Shown one piece after another: positions 15,441 through 25,155 of a stretch of DNA of 64,000 bases. The notes under the pieces are model-generated. The model saw only the letters and a program-made list of their open reading frames with translations, did not search any database and had not been told where the DNA came from. Positions within the stretch are counted from its first letter, which is position 1. Each line of letters opens with the position of its first letter. The DNA comes from CAYVBW01 sp964588685 (lineage in GTDB: Bacteria; Patescibacteriota; Microgenomatia; UBA1400; PJMF01). Location: positions 1-64,000 of the forward strand of contig CAZPQG010000002.1 in NCBI GenBank assembly GCA_964588685.1, written 5' to 3'. The position numbers were made by a program, and so were the translations under genes.

Positions 15441-17180
15441 ATGCCTGATCAACTAAAATCCTTTCTATCCTGGCTTGATGACAATATCTTGTTGATTTTA
15501 AGCTGTTTTTTAATTGTTTTCATCCCGCTGTATCCTAAAATACCACTTATGGATTTACTGCCGGGCTACATCGTGCGGGTGAGGTTGGAGGATTTATTTA
15601 TTTTACTGGCAGCCCTTGTTTGGTTGGTTCAAGTCTTACGCGGTAAAGTTAAATGGAAATCAATTATCTCTTATTTTATTATTGTTTATTTATGCCTTGG
15701 GCTGCTGTCTATTTTCACTGCTATTTTTATTACTCCCAGTATTCCTTTGCAGTCTCTGCATATAGCTAAATCCGCTTTGCATTGGCTGCGCTATGCGGAA
15801 TACTTTATGCTCTTTTTTATTACTTTTGCGGCTGTGAAATCTAAACGAGATGTCCGTATTTTGATGCACGTATTTGTTTTAACCACCTTAGCTGTTATAG
15901 TTTACGGCTATGGTCAAAAATTTCATTATTGGCCTGTTTTCTCCACCATGAATCGAGAATTTAGCAAAGGTGTCCGCTTATATTTAACACAAAACGCTCG
16001 GGTTCAATCTACTTTTGCCGGTCATTATGATTTGGCAGCTTATTTAGTGATTACTCTTAATTTAATCTTAGCTTTAGCTTTTAAACAAACCAATAAACTT
16101 AAAAAAGTCTATTTTCATGTGGCTCATATTTTAGGATTATGGCTGCTGATTACCACTGCTTCACGCACCTCTTTTGCCGCTTACTTAGCAGGGGCAGTGG
16201 CACTAATAACAATAATTGCTTCTGAAAAAGATAAATTTTTAGCTAAAATAGGCTGGGGCAGCAGCCGCTTGCTGATAATCGTGCTCTTAATGAGCGTCAT
16301 GACTTTAAAATTTGGAGCTGATATGCAGGACAGATTTTTGCATGTTATTCGAGGCTATCCGCAGATAGAAAAACCATACACTGCAGTTTTTGATTGGCAG
16401 GAAGAAATGACTGAGCAGATTGCCGTTGCTCTAAACCTGTCAGATCCTGAAAAGAGATCTGCTAAAGATTGGATTGCAGTAGATGAAGACGATCAAACCA
16501 AATCTGAAGACGATGTAGTGACTGCGACTGATGAAAGGCCAACTCCGGACCGGCCGGATAAATCCAGACCCGACGATGTGTATGAAGATATTCCGATTGA
16601 AAGAGAAGTGGCTACCAAATCAGCTGAAGGAAAAACTGAGCATATCACCATAGAAACTAAACGAACCTGGTCTGAGAATGCCATGAAATATGGTTTATCA
16701 ATGGCCATTCGCCTGGACACACTTTGGCCCAATGCTCTTGAAGGCTTTAAACATAACCCGCTGCTGGGCAAAAGCTACGCCACCTTGAATAAAGAATCTT
16801 TTTTTCACTTTTTAGAAGCTGACAGCACAGACAATAACTTTTTGCGCACTTTAGGCGAAACAGGCCTGTTAGGTTTTATTGCTTTTTACAGCATTATTGC
16901 CATAGCAATTTATTTTGCCTACAAATTCCATCAAGTAGATCGTACTTACACTTCAGCTCTTAGTATTGGCTTTATAGGCGCTTCAGTTGGGTTGTTGGTC
17001 AATGCACTTTATATAGATGTGTTTGCAGCTTCTAAAGTAGCTTTTACTTACTGGGCTTTAACCGGCACTTTGGTCGGTCTGTACCACTTAAAACAAAATA
17101 AGAAAAAACTTAAAAAAACAACTTTAATGCAGCGCTATTTAGCAATTAAAAGTAAGTTGAAGCAAAAATTATGCAGTTAA
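15441..17180 (+). CDS. O-antigen ligase/polymerase-like membrane protein
   Basis: A 579-aa polytopic protein with about 11-12 helices and a large extracytoplasmic loop before the last helices, as in the WaaL/Wzy superfamily. The loop contains DNNFLRTLGETGLLGFIAF, a common signature of this family. It also carries an acidic, disordered insertion of about 70 residues (about 335-410, rich in D, E, P, T), unusual for the family. It would polymerise or transfer lipid-linked glycan outside the membrane. It overlaps the next gene by 10 bp, which suggests coupled translation. Confidence 0.8.
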   Translation: MPDQLKSFLSWLDDNILLILSCFLIVFIPLYPKIPLMDLLPGYIVRVRLEDLFILLAALVWLVQVLRGKVKWKSIISYFIIVYLCLGLLSIFTAIFITPSIPLQSLHIAKSALHWLRYAEYFMLFFITFAAVKSKRDVRILMHVFVLTTLAVIVYGYGQKFHYWPVFSTMNREFSKGVRLYLTQNARVQSTFAGHYDLAAYLVITLNLILALAFKQTNKLKKVYFHVAHILGLWLLITTASRTSFAAYLAGAVALITIIASEKDKFLAKIGWGSSRLLIIVLLMSVMTLKFGADMQDRFLHVIRGYPQIEKPYTAVFDWQEEMTEQIAVALNLSDPEKRSAKDWIAVDEDDQTKSEDDVVTATDERPTPDRPDKSRPDDVYEDIPIEREVATKSAEGKTEHITIETKRTWSENAMKYGLSMAIRLDTLWPNALEGFKHNPLLGKSYATLNKESFFHFLEADSTDNNFLRTLGETGLLGFIAFYSIIAIAIYFAYKFHQVDRTYTSALSIGFIGASVGLLVNALYIDVFAASKVAFTYWALTGTLVGLYHLKQNKKKLKKTTLMQRYLAIKSKLKQKLCS

Positions 17181-18649
17181 AATGGTCAGATATCCGAAAA
17201 CTTTGCTGCAATCACTATTTTCAACTGGCAGCAATTTTAATTTTATCTTTTACTGTTAGATTGTATCGCATTAATTACCCCTTACTTGACTGGCATTCTT
17301 TCCGCCAAGCAGACACGGCCTCTGTGACTTACCGCTACACCCAAGAAGGCATTGACTTGCTGCGGCCCAGATATCACGATTTATCTCATATTCAGTCCGG
17401 ACAGCCAAATCCGGAGGGCTGGCGCATGACTGAGTTTCCTTTTGTTAACGGCTTCATTGCTGTCTGCTTAATGGCCCTGCCGATGCTGGATTTAGTTATC
17501 TTTAGCCGATTTATTTCCATTCTGGCTTCGATCGGCACTTTATTGTTTTTTTACTGGTTGGTGCAACAGCTCATTGATAAAAATACAGCCTTAATCAGCA
17601 TTCTATTTCTGGGCTTTTTACCGTTTTCAATTTTTTATTCCAGAGTTATTTTACCCGAACCGTTTATGCTATTTTTTGGCGTTGGCTCATTAACGCTGTT
17701 TACCGCTTTTCTTAAGCAGGGCAAAAAAATTTACTGGTGGTTGTCGTGGTTGTTTTTAGCTCTTAGTTTATTATTAAAACCATTTATTGCTTTTTGGGCG
17801 CCGGTTTATCTGGTGATTTTAATTTTATTTGATACAAAATTTTATAAAAACATCTATCTTTATTTATACCCCGTTCTTTCTTTAGCTCCCTTGCTCTTAT
17901 GGCGGCGCTGGATTTCCAATTTCCCTGCAGGTATCCCTGCTTCTGACTGGTTGTTTAATGTTAATAATATTCGTTGGCGGCCGGCTTGGTTTCGCTGGTT
18001 GTTCTGGGAAAGATTGGGCAAACTAATGACCGGAATTGTTGGACTACTACTGTTAGCGGTTAATGTGCTGCGGCGCAACCGAGTATTATTAATTATTGCA
18101 GCATGGTGGCTGGGTATTATTGCCTATTTTTCCGTCATTGCGACCGGTAATATCCAACATGATTATTACCAGGTATTAATTTTACCTTGTTTGGCTTTAA
18201 CTTTAGCCAGAGGTAGTCTCATCCTTTATCAAAAAATCAATCAATTTTTAAAAAATAAAATAGCAGCTCCTAAATTAATAAGCAGCAGCTTAATTACGAT
18301 TTTAATAATGATTAGTTTTTGTCTCAGCTGGCTGCGGGTCAAAGGTTTTTTTAATGTTAATTATTGGGAATATCATCAAGCAGGCCAAGAAGCAAACTTA
18401 CTTTTGCCCGAAACAGCTCAGATTATTGCCCCGGCCCACGGTGACACCATGTTTTTATTTCAAACCCGAAGAAACGGCTGGCCCATTGGCGGCGAGATTA
18501 ATAACAAAATAGAGCAGGGGGCCACACATTACATCACTATTAATTTTGATGAGGAAGCGCAAGAACTGGAAGAGAAATATACCACTGTTAAAAAAACCGG
18601 CGATTATATGATCATAGATTTAACTAATCCCAGAAACGATAATGACTAG
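17171..18649 (+). CDS. GT39/ArnT-like membrane glycosyltransferase
   Basis: A 492-aa polytopic protein of the dolichyl/undecaprenyl-phosphate-sugar transferase superfamily. The first outer loop has LLDWHSFRQADTAS (about residues 36-50), with the acidic Asp and the HSFRQADT signature seen in ArnT-like enzymes. About 11 helices follow, then a soluble C-terminal region of about 80 residues. The start codon lies inside the 3' end of the ligase-like gene (10-bp overlap). The pair may act on the same lipid-linked intermediate. Confidence 0.8.
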   Translation: MQLKWSDIRKLCCNHYFQLAAILILSFTVRLYRINYPLLDWHSFRQADTASVTYRYTQEGIDLLRPRYHDLSHIQSGQPNPEGWRMTEFPFVNGFIAVCLMALPMLDLVIFSRFISILASIGTLLFFYWLVQQLIDKNTALISILFLGFLPFSIFYSRVILPEPFMLFFGVGSLTLFTAFLKQGKKIYWWLSWLFLALSLLLKPFIAFWAPVYLVILILFDTKFYKNIYLYLYPVLSLAPLLLWRRWISNFPAGIPASDWLFNVNNIRWRPAWFRWLFWERLGKLMTGIVGLLLLAVNVLRRNRVLLIIAAWWLGIIAYFSVIATGNIQHDYYQVLILPCLALTLARGSLILYQKINQFLKNKIAAPKLISSSLITILIMISFCLSWLRVKGFFNVNYWEYHQAGQEANLLLPETAQIIAPAHGDTMFLFQTRRNGWPIGGEINNKIEQGATHYITINFDEEAQELEEKYTTVKKTGDYMIIDLTNPRNDND

Positions 18650-18699
18650 AATAATCATGGACTAGAATTTATTAATATGTCTTTCCGGCACACCCTTTT

Positions 18700-19884
18700 A
18701 TGAAAATTTTGATGTTGACTCCTTATCTACCATATCCTTTATTATCCGGCGGCCAAATCCGGACTTATAATTTATTAAAACAGCTGGCAGATAAACATGA
18801 CATTACTCTTTTTGCTTTAATTAAAAATCATCACGAAAAAAAATATGTTCAAGAGATTGAACCTTTTTGCCAAACAGTTAAGGTTTTTAAAAGATCATCC
18901 AAACCTTTTACTGTCAACAATATTTTAAAAACGGCTGTCTCTTCGTATCCCTTTTTAGTGATCCGCAACTATGTACCATCAGCTGTGGAGGCCATTAAGC
19001 AGGAATTGCAACACAATGATTATGATTTGATTCACGCCGAGACTTTTTATATGATGCCGCATATTCCTCAAACTAATATTCCGATTTTATTGGTGGAACA
19101 AACAATTGAATATTTAGGTTATGAGTCATATGCCAAAAAAATAATCCCGCCCTTAAAATGGCTGCTCAGTATTGATATTAAAAAAATTAAAAAATGGGAA
19201 CATTATTATTGGCGCCAGGCAACAAAGTTAATTTCCATGAGCCAAGATGACCAATCTTACATTCAACAATTTTTAGACAAGCCGTCCAAAGTAGAAGTAG
19301 TGTCCAATGGCGTTGACAATGACTGGTTTAACCAAAAACCCAGAAAACTACCAGCTCAACCGACAGTGATTTATGTTGGCACTTTTAAGTGGCTGCCTAA
19401 TATCGAAGCAGTTCATTATTTAATTAAAAATGTTTGGCCAAAAATAATACAGGCAGAGCCGACAGCACAGCTTAAAATTATAGGTAATGAGCCAACTAAA
19501 AAAATTATAGATTATGAAAATCTTTGCCAAAATGTAGAGGTAGTGGGTAGAATTCCTGATATTCGTGATGCTTTTAAACAAGCACACGTGTTATTGGCTC
19601 CGGTCTTTAGCGGCAAAGGCACCCGTTACAAAATCCTTGAAGCTTTAGCCGCAGGCACACCGGTAGTAGCCACTCCTACTGCTGTTGAAGGACTTGACAT
19701 AAAACATGAAAAGCATGTCTTGGTCAGCGATTCTGCTCAAGAATTAGCTGCCTATACTAATCAGCTTTTTACCGATCAACAATTATGGAATAAATTATCT
19801 ACCAACGGACAAAAGTTGGTGCAAGAGCGCTATGACTGGCGCTCTATATCAGCCAAACTTGATAAAATTTATCAATCATTGTAA
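18700..19884 (+). CDS. GT4 family glycosyltransferase
   Basis: A 394-aa GT-B transferase. The N-terminus MKILMLTPYLPYPLLSGGQI is the classical acceptor-domain Gly loop. The donor domain is TVIYVGTFKWLPNIEAV...APVFSGKGTRYKILEALAAG, where the usual E-x7-E is replaced by GTRYKILEA with a single retained Glu. This resembles the TuaH/exosortase-associated GT4 subgroup. Cytoplasmic. The start is 50 bp past the previous stop, with no Shine-Dalgarno. Confidence 0.85.
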   Translation: MKILMLTPYLPYPLLSGGQIRTYNLLKQLADKHDITLFALIKNHHEKKYVQEIEPFCQTVKVFKRSSKPFTVNNILKTAVSSYPFLVIRNYVPSAVEAIKQELQHNDYDLIHAETFYMMPHIPQTNIPILLVEQTIEYLGYESYAKKIIPPLKWLLSIDIKKIKKWEHYYWRQATKLISMSQDDQSYIQQFLDKPSKVEVVSNGVDNDWFNQKPRKLPAQPTVIYVGTFKWLPNIEAVHYLIKNVWPKIIQAEPTAQLKIIGNEPTKKIIDYENLCQNVEVVGRIPDIRDAFKQAHVLLAPVFSGKGTRYKILEALAAGTPVVATPTAVEGLDIKHEKHVLVSDSAQELAAYTNQLFTDQQLWNKLSTNGQKLVQERYDWRSISAKLDKIYQSL

Positions 19885-19974
19885 GTTATTACTCTAAACT
19901 AGATTATAGTAAAGATATTAAGCTAGTTAAATTTTTGCCCAATTATCTAGTCCTATTATTAACACAGCTCGTCT

Positions 19975-20847
19975 ATGCCAAGAGAAAAATTAACTTTGAT
20001 CATTCTCAACTATAATAGCAGATTTTGGTTAAAAAAATGCCTGCAGAGTTTGAAAACATTTTATTTGGATAAAACGGACACTGCAGTTAAATCTGTGGTA
20101 GTGGATAATAATAGTTCAGATAATTCAGTTGCTATGGTGAAAAAAGACTTCCCCTGGGTAGAACTGGTGGAATTGGAAAAAAATGTCGGTTTTTCTGCCG
20201 GCAACAACGTGGTCTTGAAAAAAGTTAATACACCCTATGTCATGCTCCTCAATAGCGATATAGAGTTTACTTTTAACACCAATCTTGATTTATTATTGGC
20301 TTACATGGAGCAGCACCCTCAGCTAGCTGTTGCCACACCAAAAATAAAGTTGTCGGACGGCACTTTAGACTGGGCCTGCCACCGCGGCGAGCCAACTCCG
20401 TTAGCTTCTTTATTTTATTTTATTGGCCTGGAAAAACTATTTTCGCACTCTAAATTATTTGGTCAATATCATCAAACATATAAAAACCTGAATACTGCTC
20501 ATTTTATTGATTCCTGCAGCGGTGCTGCCATGATGGTTAAAGTTAAATTTATGGATAAAGTCGGCTTGTTGGACGAGCAATTTTTTATGTACGGCGAAGA
20601 TTTAGACTGGTGTAAACGATTTCGAGACAACGATTATAAAATCGGCTATCAACCCAAAGTAGAAATCACTCATCATAAATATAAATCAGGTATTGAAACT
20701 GAGTCGCCTTTAACTGCTTTGCAGTCAAAACGCTATTTTTATAACACCATGCTGCAATATTATGACAAGCACTATCAACAGCGCTATCCCGGTATTGTGC
20801 GCTTGCTGCTGCGGTTATTTTTATTCATCAAAAAAGGAGGCATGTAA
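19975..20847 (+). CDS. GT2 family glycosyltransferase
   Basis: A 290-aa GT-A transferase, related to the one at 14162. It has LTLIILNYNSRFWLKKCLQS, VVDNNSSDNSV, NVGFSAGNN, MLLNSDIEF as the metal site, and GLLDEQFFMYGEDLDWCKRF near the acceptor. The 3' end carries AAAGGAGG, which serves as the Shine-Dalgarno for the next gene (2 bp between stop and GTG). The two are therefore translationally linked. Confidence 0.85.
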   Translation: MPREKLTLIILNYNSRFWLKKCLQSLKTFYLDKTDTAVKSVVVDNNSSDNSVAMVKKDFPWVELVELEKNVGFSAGNNVVLKKVNTPYVMLLNSDIEFTFNTNLDLLLAYMEQHPQLAVATPKIKLSDGTLDWACHRGEPTPLASLFYFIGLEKLFSHSKLFGQYHQTYKNLNTAHFIDSCSGAAMMVKVKFMDKVGLLDEQFFMYGEDLDWCKRFRDNDYKIGYQPKVEITHHKYKSGIETESPLTALQSKRYFYNTMLQYYDKHYQQRYPGIVRLLLRLFLFIKKGGM

Positions 20848-20849
20848 GA

Positions 20850-22028
20850 GTGTCAGTTTCTCAGAGAAAAAAAATTACTGTCGGCTTTGACGCTCGCCTA
20901 AGTGGCAAAAAACACGCCGGCATTGGCCGCTACATTGAAAACCTGTTGCTGCAATTAATTAAACAGCTGCCTGCCTTTGTTGAGTTAATAATTTTCTTTC
21001 ATGATCGTCAGCAAGAACAAGCCATTCGGTCTGCTGTGGACAAAAAAAATATCGAACACAGTAATAAATACACTGCAGTCTTTGTCCCGATCCGTCATTA
21101 TTCTGTAGCTGAACAAGTACGCTGGCCTAAAATTTTACAGCAGCACCAACTGGATTTATTACACGTGCCTCATTTTAATATTCCTTTATTTTATAGCGGC
21201 AAAATTATTGCTACCATTCATGATTTACTGTGGCACGAACGCATCGGCCCCGGAGCCACCACCTTGCCAATTTGGAAATACTACCTTAAATATGCTGCCT
21301 ATCGCTTAGTGACTCATCGTGTTTTAACTAAAGCGGGCAAAATTTTAGTGCCCACTCAAGCTGTGAAAAAAACATTAGGCGAATATCGGCCCGCAATTAA
21401 ACAAAAAATAATCGTGACTTACGAAGGTATTAGTCGACCCTTTTTAAAAATTTTACAGCAGTTGAAAGCTGACTCTAATTTAGCCATTAAAAAACCCCGC
21501 ACTCCATCATTAATTTATGTGGGCTCGCTTTATCCCCATAAAAACATTAATTTAGTCTTAAACGCTTTAACAGCTCTACCTGAATTTAAGCTAACTATTG
21601 TCTGCGCCCGCAATGTTTTTATGAAACGAGTAGCAGACCAGGTAGAGAAACTTAACTTGTCGCAGCAAGTTGAATTTACCGGCTATCTAGAAGATCAAAA
21701 ATTAATAAAGCGTTTACAAACCTCATTTGCTTTAGTACAACCCTCAAAATCTGAAGGCTTTGGCTTAACGGCTATTGAAGCTATGGCAGTGGGTACACCA
21801 GTGCTGGCCTCAGATTTACCGGTTTTCAGAGAAGTTTATCACGATGCCCCTTTATATTTTGACCCTGATGATTCCGGGCAGCTGCTAGCTCAAATTCAGC
21901 ATTTAAAAAATGAAGCAGTTCAAAAAAAATGTATCAATAGAGGACTGCAAGTGGCAGATCAATATCGGTGGTCTAAGACAGCTAAAATTACTTTACAAGA
22001 ATATTTAAACTTAGTAGCCACAGACTGA
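20850..22028 (+). CDS. GT4 family glycosyltransferase (mannosyltransferase-like)
   Basis: A 392-aa GT-B transferase. It begins with GTG at 20850, one of few large genes with a real Shine-Dalgarno (AAAGGAGG within the preceding gene's end). N-domain FDARLSGKKHAGIGRYIENL with the G-I-G-R-Y loop; TIHDLLWHERIGP; donor domain IYVGSLYPHKNINLVL and KSEGFGLTAIEAMAVG (E-x7-E). Matches bacterial mannosyltransferases of surface polysaccharides, in keeping with manC two genes downstream. Acceptor unknown. Confidence 0.85.
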   Translation: MSVSQRKKITVGFDARLSGKKHAGIGRYIENLLLQLIKQLPAFVELIIFFHDRQQEQAIRSAVDKKNIEHSNKYTAVFVPIRHYSVAEQVRWPKILQQHQLDLLHVPHFNIPLFYSGKIIATIHDLLWHERIGPGATTLPIWKYYLKYAAYRLVTHRVLTKAGKILVPTQAVKKTLGEYRPAIKQKIIVTYEGISRPFLKILQQLKADSNLAIKKPRTPSLIYVGSLYPHKNINLVLNALTALPEFKLTIVCARNVFMKRVADQVEKLNLSQQVEFTGYLEDQKLIKRLQTSFALVQPSKSEGFGLTAIEAMAVGTPVLASDLPVFREVYHDAPLYFDPDDSGQLLAQIQHLKNEAVQKKCINRGLQVADQYRWSKTAKITLQEYLNLVATD

Positions 22029-22059
22029 CTAAATTAACTAAACATGGCACATTATTAGC

Positions 22060-23226
22060 ATGTCTTCTTTTACTCCTATTAATGACAAACAGTTGAAAAC
22101 AGCCATTGTTTATGACTGGCTCAACACACCTTACGGCGGAGCGGAGCAAGTTTTACTGGCTTTGAAAAAATTATTTCCCGATGCTCCAATTTATACTTCA
22201 ATCTATAATCCGCAGCGCTGCGGCTGGGCCTCTAAGTTCGAAGTAAAAACCACTTTTATTAACAGCGTGCCGTTTTTTAATAAACACCACCGGCTGGCCA
22301 TGCCCTTCATGCCTCTTGCTTTTGAGTCATTAAATTTAGATCAATATCAGTTGATTATTTCTGTCACCAGCGCTTTGGCCAAAGGAGTTGTCACCAAAGC
22401 TGATCAACTTCACGTCTGTTATCTGTTATCTCCGCCCAGATTTTTATATGACTTTAAGCAACAGCATTTACAAACCGCAGCTGTTTTAAAACTGCCCATT
22501 ATTAAACAGCTTAAAAAATTAATTTTAAATTATGTTCGCTGGTGGGATCAGGCTGCTATTTATCGACCTGACGTCATTATTCCCTTATCTAAATTAGTGC
22601 AGCAGCGAGCAGCAGACATTTATCAAATCTCAACTGCCGCCCCCATTTATCCACCCCTAGATGCTGTCCCTTTAACAACTAGCAATATTGAGGCAAAAAC
22701 ATTAAATTTACCATCGCAGTTTTTATTGGTAGTCAGTCGACTAGTGCCGTATAAAAGAGTTGATTTAGCCATTAAAGCTTGTGTTAAACTTAATAGAAAT
22801 TTAGTAATTGTAGGAGCAGGTCCTAGTAAAAATAAGTTGCAAAAACTGGCCGACCGCTTACAGGATCAAGATAAACCATTAATTACTTTTTTGCCTCCGC
22901 AGCCTCAACCGATTGTCAATAGTTTAATGAGCAGGGCAGAAGCGTTACTCTCACCCGGAGTAGATGATTTTGGGCTCGCTCCTTTACAAGCTAATTTTTT
23001 AGGTACACCGAGTGTCGTTAACAGCAGCAGCGGCGCAGCAGAAGTGTTTAATGCACAAAAACAAGGCGCCATTATGCCGGAAACCAGCTGTTCAGCCTTA
23101 ATCAAGGCTGTACAGCAATTAAGCCAACATCAATTTAATTCTGATAAAATGAAGACCTTAGTGCAAAAATACAGCACGGATAAATTTTTGCAAGAGTTGA
23201 AAAAAATAATAAGTACACTATCATAA
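22060..23226 (+). CDS. GT4 family glycosyltransferase (WbaZ-like)
   Basis: A 388-aa transferase. The N-terminus KTAIVYDWLNTPYGGAEQVL and the stretch YTSIYNPQRCGW are typical of WbaZ/RfaB-type mannosyltransferases. LLSPPRFLYDF follows. The donor domain has LLVVSRLVPYKRVDLAIKAC, then a signature in which the first Glu of E-x7-E is replaced (SPGVDDFGLAPLQANFLG), with Asp in its place. Such variants are common in this subgroup. It lies between the GT4 at 20850 and manC. Confidence 0.8.
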   Translation: MSSFTPINDKQLKTAIVYDWLNTPYGGAEQVLLALKKLFPDAPIYTSIYNPQRCGWASKFEVKTTFINSVPFFNKHHRLAMPFMPLAFESLNLDQYQLIISVTSALAKGVVTKADQLHVCYLLSPPRFLYDFKQQHLQTAAVLKLPIIKQLKKLILNYVRWWDQAAIYRPDVIIPLSKLVQQRAADIYQISTAAPIYPPLDAVPLTTSNIEAKTLNLPSQFLLVVSRLVPYKRVDLAIKACVKLNRNLVIVGAGPSKNKLQKLADRLQDQDKPLITFLPPQPQPIVNSLMSRAEALLSPGVDDFGLAPLQANFLGTPSVVNSSSGAAEVFNAQKQGAIMPETSCSALIKAVQQLSQHQFNSDKMKTLVQKYSTDKFLQELKKIISTLS

Positions 23227-23359
23227 CCTTATAATATTTATAGCTGGTAACTTAAAACAGCTCGACTTTTTATTTTGTTTATCTTGAGTCATTACTTTGC
23301 TTATTATGATATTGTTTATTAAGCTAAACACACAATTGTTAATAAATTATTTTTAAACT

Positions 23360-24463
23360 ATGCAGCAACACGAACACGCTTATGCAGTTATTTTGGCCGG
23401 AGGCGGAGGTACTAGATTGTGGCCCAAATCTCGCAATCAAACTCCTAAGCAATTTTTAAAATTGGCCGGTAATAAAACTATGGTCCAAATTTGTGCCGAC
23501 CGCACTAGAAAAATTATTCCCTGGGAAAGAATGATTGTCGTCACCTCTGAACTGTACGCCGATGATATTAAGAAGCAGCTGCCTAAAATTCCTGATCAAA
23601 ACGTCATTTGTGAACCGGCCAGAAAGGAAACTGCTTTAGCCATGCTGGTGGGCGCTTTGTATGCTAAAACTCTAGATCCGGAAGCAGTGATTATGAATGC
23701 TGCCTCCGATCACATCGTCACTGATGAAGAAGAATTTGTCAGAGTAATGAACCAAGCATTAGAAGTTGCTCAAAATAATGATTATTTGGTAGCTGTCGGC
23801 ATTAATCCAACTGACCCCAATACCGGTTTTGGCTACATTAAAGCCGGTCAAGCCATCGAAAAACTTGACGATAATTTATCTTTATATGAAGTGCTTAGTT
23901 TTAGAGAAAAACCGGATCTTGCAACTGCCATTAAATACTTAAAAGCAGATGATTACTATTGGAACGCCAATATGTATGTTTGGTCAGTGTCTTCAATTTT
24001 AAAAGCCTTTCAACAGCATGCAGCCAAACTTTATGAGCAAACTAAAAAGCTGCAACAACAATCTCATGAAAAATTTCATCAACTCCTGCCTGAAATTTAC
24101 CAAAATTCAAAAAAAATCTCAATTGATTACGCTATTAGTGAAAAAGCTGATAATTTAGTCTTGATTCCGGGAGATTTTGGTTGGAGTGACGTCGGGTTGT
24201 GGAAAGTAGTCTATGAGTTAGGTGAAAAAAACTCTCAAGAAAATGTAGTGATTAACGATGATGACAACACTCACACTATAGCCATTAATTCCAAAAAGAA
24301 TTTAATTCACACCAATAATCGTCTCGTAGCGCTGCTGGATGTCAATGACATGATTGTTGTTGATACTGACCAAATTTTATTAATTGCTCCCAAAAGTAAG
24401 AGCAATGAGGTTAAAAAGGTGGTAAAAAAATTAAAAAAGGATAAAAAAGACCAATACCTATGA
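23360..24463 (+). CDS. manC: mannose-1-phosphate guanylyltransferase
   Basis: A 367-aa nucleotidyltransferase making GDP-mannose from GTP and mannose-1-phosphate. The signature GGGGTRLWPKS is at residues 14-24. ICEPARKETALAML and the FVEKP-like segment FREKPDLATAI also fit, as does GDFGWSDVGLW. It has only the pyrophosphorylase domain plus a short beta-helix-like tail, without the mannose-6-phosphate isomerase fusion seen in AlgA-type enzymes. The stop overlaps the next start by 4 bp (ATGA), so the two are co-translated. Confidence 0.92.
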   Translation: MQQHEHAYAVILAGGGGTRLWPKSRNQTPKQFLKLAGNKTMVQICADRTRKIIPWERMIVVTSELYADDIKKQLPKIPDQNVICEPARKETALAMLVGALYAKTLDPEAVIMNAASDHIVTDEEEFVRVMNQALEVAQNNDYLVAVGINPTDPNTGFGYIKAGQAIEKLDDNLSLYEVLSFREKPDLATAIKYLKADDYYWNANMYVWSVSSILKAFQQHAAKLYEQTKKLQQQSHEKFHQLLPEIYQNSKKISIDYAISEKADNLVLIPGDFGWSDVGLWKVVYELGEKNSQENVVINDDDNTHTIAINSKKNLIHTNNRLVALLDVNDMIVVDTDQILLIAPKSKSNEVKKVVKKLKKDKKDQYL

Positions 24464-25086
24464 CCTACGCTCAAAAAAAAAGAATTCTGGATTTAATTGT
24501 TGCGGGGGGATTAATTATCTTATTTATTCCCTTTTGGATCATTGTGCCCATTTTAATTTATCTGGATTCAGGTTTACCTATCATTTTTAAACATAAACGC
24601 TTGGGCAAAGACGGACGGGAGTTTATGATTTTAAAATTTAGATCCATGATTCCCAATGCCCAACGAATTTTACGCAAAAAATACCCTCATCTGTTTAAAA
24701 AATTTAAAGAAGGCGACTGGAAAATAGAAGCTAAAGACGATCCCAGAATTACCGGCCTAGGCAGACTATTGCGGGCTTTTACCATTGACGAATTTCCCCA
24801 GCTTTTTAATGTAATGAAAGGCGAAATGAGCATGGTTGGCCCTAGAGCCTATGTTAAACAAGAATTAAAAGAACAAACTGACAAGTATCCTCAAACTAAA
24901 AAATATTTACCCAACATTCTAGCTGTTAAACCCGGCATTACCGGAGTTTGGCAAACTAACGGCCGCAATGAAATTCCTTTTGTGCAAAGAGCTAAAATAG
25001 ATGCTAAATATGCTGACAACAAATCCATTTGGCAGGATATTAGAATTTTGCTCAAAACTCCACCGGCCATGTTTTCAAAATGGTGA
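24460..25086 (+). CDS. initiating sugar-phosphate transferase (WcaJ/WbaP family)
   Basis: A 208-aa monotopic phosphoglycosyltransferase that puts the first sugar phosphate on undecaprenyl phosphate. It has only the catalytic C-terminal part of WbaP: a membrane hairpin (about residues 10-33), then KHKRLGKDGREFMILKFRSM, DDPRITGLGRLLRAFTIDEFPQL with the Asp-Glu catalytic pair, NVMKGEMSMVGPRA, and KPGITGVWQTNGRN. The shorter form is common in small genomes. The 4-bp overlap with manC makes them a unit. This gene probably starts the surface-glycan repeat. Confidence 0.9.
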   Translation: MTYAQKKRILDLIVAGGLIILFIPFWIIVPILIYLDSGLPIIFKHKRLGKDGREFMILKFRSMIPNAQRILRKKYPHLFKKFKEGDWKIEAKDDPRITGLGRLLRAFTIDEFPQLFNVMKGEMSMVGPRAYVKQELKEQTDKYPQTKKYLPNILAVKPGITGVWQTNGRNEIPFVQRAKIDAKYADNKSIWQDIRILLKTPPAMFSKW

Positions 25087-25155
25087 TGTTTTTAACATAG
25101 TAATATATAATGAAAATGTAAGTACCTAGCTATCAAGTTTATAACATCACTTTAA

